From NCBI GenBank assembly GCA_963707665.1, contig CAVPQU010000023.1, forward strand, positions 62,001 through 126,000: DNA of 64,000 nt, given 5' to 3'. This DNA is from DATJCV01 sp963707665. Lineage in GTDB: Bacteria > Pseudomonadota > Gammaproteobacteria > Burkholderiales > Burkholderiaceae_D. A model generated the notes under the pieces. That model was not told the DNA's origin. It made no database searches and worked only from the letters and a program-made list of their open reading frames with translations. Shown here in pieces: positions 57,065-64,000 of this stretch (position 1 is the stretch's first letter; each line of letters starts with the position of its first letter). The position numbers and the translations under genes were made by a program.

Positions 57065-59174
57065 ATGACCATGCCGCAATCGATCAGGGAACCCGCCGTG
57101 CCCCATATGAAGGGCTTGTCGCTGTTCGAGTCGAGCCTTGCTGTGGCCGGCCGTCGTCGACGCCTTCAGGAAGCTCGATCCGCGCATCCAGTTGCGCAGC
57201 CCGGTGATGTTCGTGGTCTACGTCGGCAGCATCCTCACCACGCTGCTGTTCATCCAGGCGTTGTCGGGCAGGGCGAAGCCAGTCCCGGCTTCATTCTCGC
57301 CATCACGCTCTGGCTGTGGTTCACCGTGCTGTTCGCGAACTTCGCCGAAGCGCTGGCCGAAGGCCGCAGCAAGGCGCAGGCCGCGTCGCTGCGCGCGCTG
57401 AAGCAAGCCGTGATGGCCAAGAAGCTGCATGACGCCGAAGCACGGCGCCGACCCGCGTGCTGCTCACGGCGACCGACCTGCGCAAGGGCGACATCGTGCT
57501 GGTCGAAGCCGGCGACGTGATTCCGGCCGACGGCGAAGTGATCGAAGGCGTCGCTTCGGTCGACGAGAGCGCGATCACCGGCGAATCGGCGCCGGTGATC
57601 CGCGAATCGGGCGGCGACTTTTCTTCCGTGACCGGCGGCACGCGCGTGCTGTCCGACTGGCTGGTGGTGCGCATCACGGTCAATCCGGGCGAAGCCTTCC
57701 TCGACCGCATGATCGCGATGGTGGAAGGCGCGCAAGCGGCAGAAGACGCCGAACGAAATCGCGCTGACCATCCTGCTGGTGGCGCTGACCATCGTCTTCC
57801 TGTTCGTGACCGTGACGCTGCTGCCGTTCTCGCTGTTTGCGGTCGCGGCGGCCAAATCCGGCGTGCCGGTGACGATCACGGTGCTGATCGCGCTGCTGGT
57901 GTGCCTGATTCCGACCACCATCGGCGGCCTGCTGTCGGCGATCGGCGTGGCCGGCATGAGCCGCATGATGCAGGCCAACGTGATCGCCACGTCCGGCCGC
58001 GCGGTGGAAGCCGCCGGCGACGTCGATGTGCTGCTGCTCGACAAGACCGGCACCATCACGCTCGGCAACCGCCAGGCGGCCGCGTTCATCCCGGCGCCCG
58101 GGCGTGACCGAGATGCAACTGGCCGACGCCGCGCAACTGGCGTCGCTGGCCGACGAGACGCCGGAAGGCCGCAGCATCGTCGTGCTGGCGAAGCAGAACT
58201 TCAACATCCGCGAGCGCGACCATGGAGTCGCTGCACGCCACCTTCGTGCCGTTTTCCGCGCAGACCCGCATGAGCGGCGTCGATCTCGGCGACCGCGCGA
58301 TCCGCAAGGGCGCGGCCGATGCGATGCAAAAATACGTCGAAGCGCTGGGCGGCCGTTCCCGCCCGAAGTCACGGCGGCGGTCGACGAGATCGCGCGCCGC
58401 GGCAGCACGCCGCTGGTGGTGGCCGACGACGGCCGCGTGCTGGGCGTGATCGAGCTGAAGGACATCGTCAAGGGCGGCATCAAGGAGCGCTTCGCCGAAC
58501 TGCGCCGGATGGGCATCAAGACCGTGATGATCACCGGCGACAACCAGCTGACCGCGGCGGCGATCGCGGCCGAAGCCGGCGTCGACGACTTCCTGGCCGA
58601 GGCCACGCCCGAGGAAAAGCTGAAGCTGATCCGCAGCTACCAGGCCGAGGGCCGGCTGGTGGCGATGACCGGCGACGGCACCAACGACGCGCCGGCGCTG
58701 GCGCAGGCCGACGTCGCGGTGGCGATGAACTCCGGCACGCAGGCGGCGAAGGAGGCCGGCAACATGGTCGATCTCGATTCGAATCCGACCAAGCTGATCG
58801 AGATCGTCGAGATCGGCAAGCAGATGCTGATGACGCGCGGCTCGCTGACCACCTTCTCGATCGCCAACGACGTCGCCAAGTATTTCGCGATCATTCCGGC
58901 CGCGTTCGTCGACCACCTATCCGCAGCTCGAAGGCGCTCAACGTCATGCACCTGACCAGCCCGTCGTCGGCGATCATGTCGGCGGTGATCTTCAACGCGC
59001 TGATCATCGTGGTGCTGATTCCGCTGGCGCTGAAGGGCGTGCGCTACCGCGCCGTCGGCGCCGCGCTGCTGCTGCGCCGCAATCTGCTGATTTACGGCCT
59101 GGGCGGCATCGTCGCTGCCGTTCACCGGCATCAAGCTGATCGATATGCTGCTGTCGATCCTGCACCTGGTCTAA
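57065..59174 (+). CDS. kdpB: K+-transporting ATPase subunit B (frame breaks as read)
   Basis: P-type ATPase subunit that powers Kdp. IPADGEVIEGVASVDESAIT then GESAPV, the phosphorylation site LLLDKTGTITLGN, VPFSAQTRMSGVD and MTGDGTNDAPALAQADVAVA are all present. About nine net-shifting sites between 57130 and 59115 include at least two deletions (near 57262 and 58362); corrected length is 700 aa. Start ATG at 57065 follows gaaggg. Confidence 0.9.
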
Positions 59175-59185
59175 GGAGCCCCGAC

Positions 59186-59777
59186 ATGAAATCCATTGCC
59201 CGTCCCGCACTGAGTCCTGTTCGTGCGCTTGACCGTTCTGTGCGGCGTGCTCTATCCGCTGGCGGTGACCGGCGATCGGCAAGCTGGCCTTTCCCGACCA
59301 GGCGGCCGGCAGCCTGGTCGAACGCAACGGCAAGACCGGTCGGCTCGGCGCTGATCGGCCAGGCATTTTCCGCGCCGCGCTATTTCTGGGGCCGGCCGTC
59401 GGCCACCACGCCGATGCCGAACAATGCGCAGCTGCCTCCGGCGGCTCCAACCTGGGGCCGACCAATCCGGCGCTGATCGACGCCGTCAAGGGGCGCATCG
59501 CCGCGTTGAAGGCGGCCGATCCGGGCAATGCCGCGCCGGTGCCGGTCGACCTGGTGACGGCCTCGGCCAGCGGGCTCGATCCGGAGATCAGCCTGGCGGC
59601 GGCCTACTACCAGGCGCCGCGCATCGCCCGCGCGCGCAATCTGCCGCTGCGAGCAGGTACGCGCTATGATCGAACAACGCCAGGCCGTGCGCCATTTCGG
59701 CTTTTTCGGCGAGCCGCGCGTCAACGTGCTGGCGCTGAACCTGGCGCTCGACGCAGATGCCCGCCCACGTAAATTAG
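59186..59777 (+). CDS. kdpC: K+-transporting ATPase subunit C (frame breaks as read)
   Basis: Single-helix accessory subunit. Pieces in order: LTVLCGVLYPLAVT-type helix, GQAFSAPRYFWGRPSAT, NPALIDAVKGRI, DLVTASASGLDPEISLAAAY and VNVLALNLALDAMPAHVN. Breaks near 59215, 59275, 59340 and 59430, and one near 59755 where an added base makes the frame run into kdpD. The true stop is the TAG at 59775-59777. About 195 aa. Confidence 0.87.
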
Positions 59778-59782
59778 ATGCC

Positions 59783-62559
59783 ATGAGCCCCACCGACAGC
59801 CAACGCCCTGATCCCGACGCCTTGCTGGCCCAGATGCAGGCGCAGGAACAGCAAAGCCGCGCGCGGCAAGCTGCGGATCTACTTCGGCGCCTCGGCCGGC
59901 GTCGGCAAGACCTATGCGATGCTGGCCGCGGCCCGCGCGCTGCAGGCCGAAGGGCGCGACGTGCTGGTCGGCGTCGTCGAAACCCATGGCCGCAGCGAAA
60001 CCGCGGCGCTGCTCGACGGGCCTCGAAGTGCTGCCGCGCAAGCGCATCGACTATCGCGGCAAGACGCTCAGCGAGTTCGACCTCGACGCGGCGCTGGCGC
60101 GCCACCCGCCGCTGATCCTGGTCGACGAGCTGGCGCATTCGAACGTGCCCGGCTCGCGCCATCCGAAGCGCTGGCAGGACGTCGAGGAATTGCTCGACGC
60201 CGGCATCGACGTCTTCACGACGGTCAACGTGCAGCACCTGGAAAGCCTGAACGACGTCGTCGGCGGCATCACCGGCATCCGCGTCGCGCGAGACGGTGCC
60301 GGACACCGTGTTCGACGCGGCCGACGAGGTGGTGCTGGTGGATTTGCCGGCCGACGAACTGCTGGCGCGGCTGAAGGCCGGCAAGGTCTACCAGCCGCAG
60401 CAGGCCGAGCGCGCCGTCGCAGAATTTTTTCCGCAAGGGCAACCTGATCGCGCTGCGCGAACTGGCGCTGCGCCGCACCGCCGACCGCATCGAGGACGAC
60501 GTGCAGGCCTACCGCGTCGAGAAATCGATCGGCGCCGTCTGGCAGACCGGCGCCGCGCTGCTGGCCTGCGTCGGGCCGCAGCCGGGCGCCGAACACGTGG
60601 TGCGCAGCACCGCGCGGCTGGCCAGCCAGCTGAACGCCGACTGGCATGCGGTCTATGTCGAAACGCCGCGCGCTGCAGCGCCTGCCGTCGGCGCGGCGCG
60701 AGCGGATCCTGCAGACCCTGAAGCTGGCGCAGGATCTCGGCGCCACCACCGCCGTGCTGGCCGGCAACGATATCGCGCGCGCAATCGTCGACTATGCGCG
60801 CGGCCACAATCTTTCCAAGATCGTGCTCGGACGCGACCGCCGCCCGCTGGCTCGGGCATACGCCGTATTTCCGGCGCATCGCCGGCTACGCGCCGGATAT
60901 CGACCTGGTGGAAACCGGCCGGCGCGATGCCGCGCAGACATCTGCGCCCGCAGTGGCCGACGCCGACGGAGGCGTCGCCGGCCGCCGCGCGCGACCGCAA
61001 GCAGCGCCACTGGGGCTACATCTGGACGGCGGCGATCTGCGTTGCCGTCGCGCTGGCGGCGACGCCGCTGCTGCCGTATCTCGACCTGGCCAACATCGTC
61101 ATGCTGTTCCTGCTCGTCCGTGGTGCTGGTGGCGGTGCGGTTCGGGCGCGGGCCGGCGGTGCTGGCGGCTTTCCTGAGCGTGGCTGGCGTTCGACTTTTT
61201 CTTCGTGCCGCCGCGCTTTTCGTTCGCGGTCAGCGACGTGCAATACCTGGTGACCTTCGCGGTGATGCTGGTGGTCGGCCTGATCATCGGCCAGCTGACC
61301 TCGGGCCTGCGCTTCCAGGCGCGGGTCGCCGCCCAGCGCGAAAGCCGGGTGCGCGCGCTGTACGAGTTTGCGCGCGCCTTGTCGAGCGCCTTGCAGACCG
61401 ACCAGATCCTCGAGATCACGCGCGACTTCATCCAGCGCACCTTCCATGCGCAAGGCGTCGCTGCTGCTGCCCGACGCATGCCGGCCGCCTGCAGTTGCCG
61501 GCCCCGGTCGCCGGGCGCTGCCGCCGGCGTGCCCTACCTGAGCGTGCTGGACCTGGGCATCGCGCAATGGGCCTTCGACCACGCCACGGCGGCCGGCGCC
61601 GGCACCGACACCTTGCCCGGCAGCAGCTTCTTCTACCTGCCGCTGGTGGCGCCGATGCGCACGCGCGGCGTGCTGGCGGTCGCACCCCGAGAGCCGGCGC
61701 TGGATCCTGATCCCCGAACAGCGGCAGCAGCTCGACACCTTCGCCGCGCTGGCCGCGATCGCGCTGGAACGGGTGCATTACATCGAGGTGGCGCAGGATG
61801 CGCTGGTGCACATGGAGTCGGAGCGGCTGCGCAATTCGCTGCTGGCGGCGCTGTCGCACGACCTGCGCACGCCGCTGACGGCGCTGGTCGGCCTGTCGGA
61901 ATCGCTGGCGCTGTCGAAGCCGGCGCTGGCCGAAGCGCAGCAGGAACTGGCGCAGGCGCTGCACGATGAAGCGCTGCGCATGAGCGCCCTGGTCTCCAAT
62001 CTGCTCGACATGGCGCGCATCCAGAGCGGCGCGGTGCAGCTCAACTGGCAGTGGCAGTCGTTCGAGGAAGTGGTCGGCAGCGCGCTGCGCAGCAGCCGCT
62101 TGCATCTGGCCGGGCATACGGTGCAGACGCAGCTGGCGCCGGAGCTGCCGCTGGTGCGCTTCGACGCGGTGCTGATCGAACGGGTGCTGTGCAATCTCCT
62201 GGAAAACGCCGCCAAGTACACGCCGCCCGGTTCGCGCATCGTGCTGGCGGCAAAGACCAAGCGGCGAATTTCTGGAAGTCTCGATTGCCGATAACGGGCC
62301 GGGCTTGCCGGCCGGACAGGAGCAGGCGATTTTCGAAAAATTCACACGCGGCAAGCACGAATCGGCCAAGCCCGGCGTCGGCCTCGGGCTGGCGATTTGC
62401 CGCGCCATCGTCGAAGCGCACGGCGGCACGCATCCACGCCGGACGTTCGGCCGAAGGCGGCGCATCTTTCATGTTCACGCTGCCGCTCGGCACGCCGCCG
62501 GCGCTGGCCGATCTCGAGCCGGGGCCGGGCGAAGAGGCCGCCATGCCGAATCCCGCATC

Positions 62560-62563
<4 letters not shown>
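59783..62563 (+). CDS. kdpD: Sensor kinase KdpD (about a dozen frame breaks as read)
   Basis: Turgor/K+-sensing histidine kinase controlling kdp. N-terminal KdpD domain with IYFGASAGVGKTYAMLAAAR (Walker A) and LVDELAHSNVPGSRHPKRWQ, a Usp-like domain (LGRDRRPL), a four-helix membrane part, GAF-like region, the phospho-acceptor ALSHDLRTPLTALVG, NLLENAAKYTPPGS and the ATP lid GVGLGLAICRAIVEAHGG. Frame changes begin near 59870 and recur to about 62440. About 920 aa after correction. The stop overlaps the kdpE ATG. Confidence 0.88.
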
Positions 62564-63256
<693 letters not shown>

Positions 63257-63333
63257 TCCGAGGTTTTCTTTGCGAGCCGGCATGCGCGGGCCGCGCGGCG
63301 GCCGCAACCTGCCGTTGGTTGCTCATGGTCACA

Positions 63334-63393
63334 GGAGTATGTTGAAATTTCGTCCTGTTTTCCTGCGGAATATGGCGCTGATACTTGGAGTAT
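63334..63393 (+). repeat. Twin-box element, copy 8
   Basis: GGAGTATGTT at 63334 and GGAGTATATG at 63387, starts 53 bp apart, between convergent kdpE and the cytochrome gene. GGCGCT before and AGCGCC after box 2 form a stem that places box 2 in the loop, as in copy 4. Confidence 0.7.
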
Positions 63394-63439
63394 ATGAAAA
63401 GAGAGCGCCGACAGGGCGCTCCCTTGCGGCACGCCGGCC

Positions 63440-64000
63440 TCAGTCCACCGGCACCGCCCGATAGCGCCTGACGTCCACCGCCGTCACCGGCGCCGCCCGA
63501 TTGCCCCAGGCATTGCGGATATACGACACCAGCGCCGCCACTTCGGCATCCTCGAGTATCGGACCGTAGGGCGGCATGCCGTACGGGCGCGGGTTGCCGC
63601 CGGTGCTGGGCGGGTAGCCGCCGTTGAGCACCATGCGGATCGGGTTGACCGGCGACGGCATGGTGAGCGCGTGGTTACCGGCCAGCGCCGGATAGGCGGG
63701 CGGCATGCCGGCGCCATTTGCCTGGTGGCAGTCGACGCAATGCTTTTCATATAGGGAGGCGCCCAGTTTCAGCTGCAATTTCTGCTGGTCATCGGGCGCT
63801 TCCGGCTTCGCCGCCGCTGCCGCGGCGCCTTGCGGCAGCGATTTCAGATAGCCGGCCATGGCGCCGATGTCGGCGTCGGACAGGTGCTGCAGGCTGGCGC
63901 GCACCACTTCCGCCATCGGCCCGGATGCGGTGCCGCGCATGGAAATGCCGGTCTTCAGCAGATCGGCCAGTTCCTGGCTGCTGCCAATGGCCGAGTCCGC
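63440..64000 (-). CDS. Cytochrome c protein, C-terminal part
   Basis: Open to the window edge, so the 5' end is missing. Visible are the end of one cytochrome c domain (SMRGTASGPMAEVVRASLQH then LSDADIGAMAGYLKSLP) and a second complete domain with the haem site KHCVDCHQANGAGMPPAYPA. The layout matches multi-haem cytochrome subunits of periplasmic alcohol or aldehyde dehydrogenases. The partner dehydrogenase would lie outside the window. An internal ATG at 63940 is not the true start. Confidence 0.85.
   Translation of the reverse strand, partial: ADSAIGSSQELADLLKTGISMRGTASGPMAEVVRASLQHLSDADIGAMAGYLKSLPQGAAAAAAKPEAPDDQQKLQLKLGASLYEKHCVDCHQANGAGMPPAYPALAGNHALTMPSPVNPIRMVLNGGYPPSTGGNPRPYGMPPYGPILEDAEVAALVSYIRNAWGNRAAPVTAVDVRRYRAVPVD

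Overview
The window reads as chromosome from a GC-rich betaproteobacterium, most likely Oxalobacteraceae (inference from gene order and protein resemblance, no search run). Supporting signs are the lepA-lepB-DUF4845-rnc-era-recO-pdxJ-acpS-nagZ run, the mltG-tmk-holB-pilZ-tatD run, and a complete ccoNOQP-GH cluster with its copper ATPase.

Layout: 0-8 kb translation, secretion and RNA-processing operon with a benzoate-type transporter between recO and pdxJ. 8-13 kb uvrC, pgsA, two identical tRNA-Gly genes, tRNA-Cys and the ABC-F gene ybiT. 13-19 kb NAD synthesis (nadA, nadC; nadB on the other strand) with a lower-GC methyltransferase between. 19-28 kb penicillin-acylase-type hydrolase, YkvA-like protein, MFS transporter, thiolase and acyl-CoA dehydrogenase. 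28-37 kb maturation and structural genes for cbb3 cytochrome oxidase behind a perfect FNR-type box. 37-43 kb small-molecule oxidoreductases, thioesterases and an epoxide-hydrolase-like enzyme behind a TetR-type palindrome. 43-50 kb folate-binding YgfZ, mltG, tmk, holB, pilZ, tatD and an ankyrin protein. 51-55 kb stress membrane proteins and a CadR-regulated metal ATPase. 55-63 kb kdpFABCDE, then a partial cytochrome c gene.

Two things cut across the window. First, an unexplained intergenic element occurs eight times: two GGAGTAT-like boxes whose starts lie 53 bp apart in six copies (one of these with one box inverted), 52 bp in one and 63 bp in one, that is five or six helical turns. Copies lie at about 8.1, 17.1, 25.5, 34.8, 44.2, 48.7, 54.7 and 63.4 kb. 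This is the best candidate for something undescribed. Second, many genes (nagZ, nadA, nadB, the acylase, thiolase, ccoH, an SDR, a hydrolase, the metal ATPase, all of kdpA-E) are broken by single-base indels, nearly all insertions and mostly lengthening a run by one. The proteins stay well conserved across each break, so these look like sequencing or assembly errors rather than gene decay. Such genes are annotated as CDS with the breaks stated.
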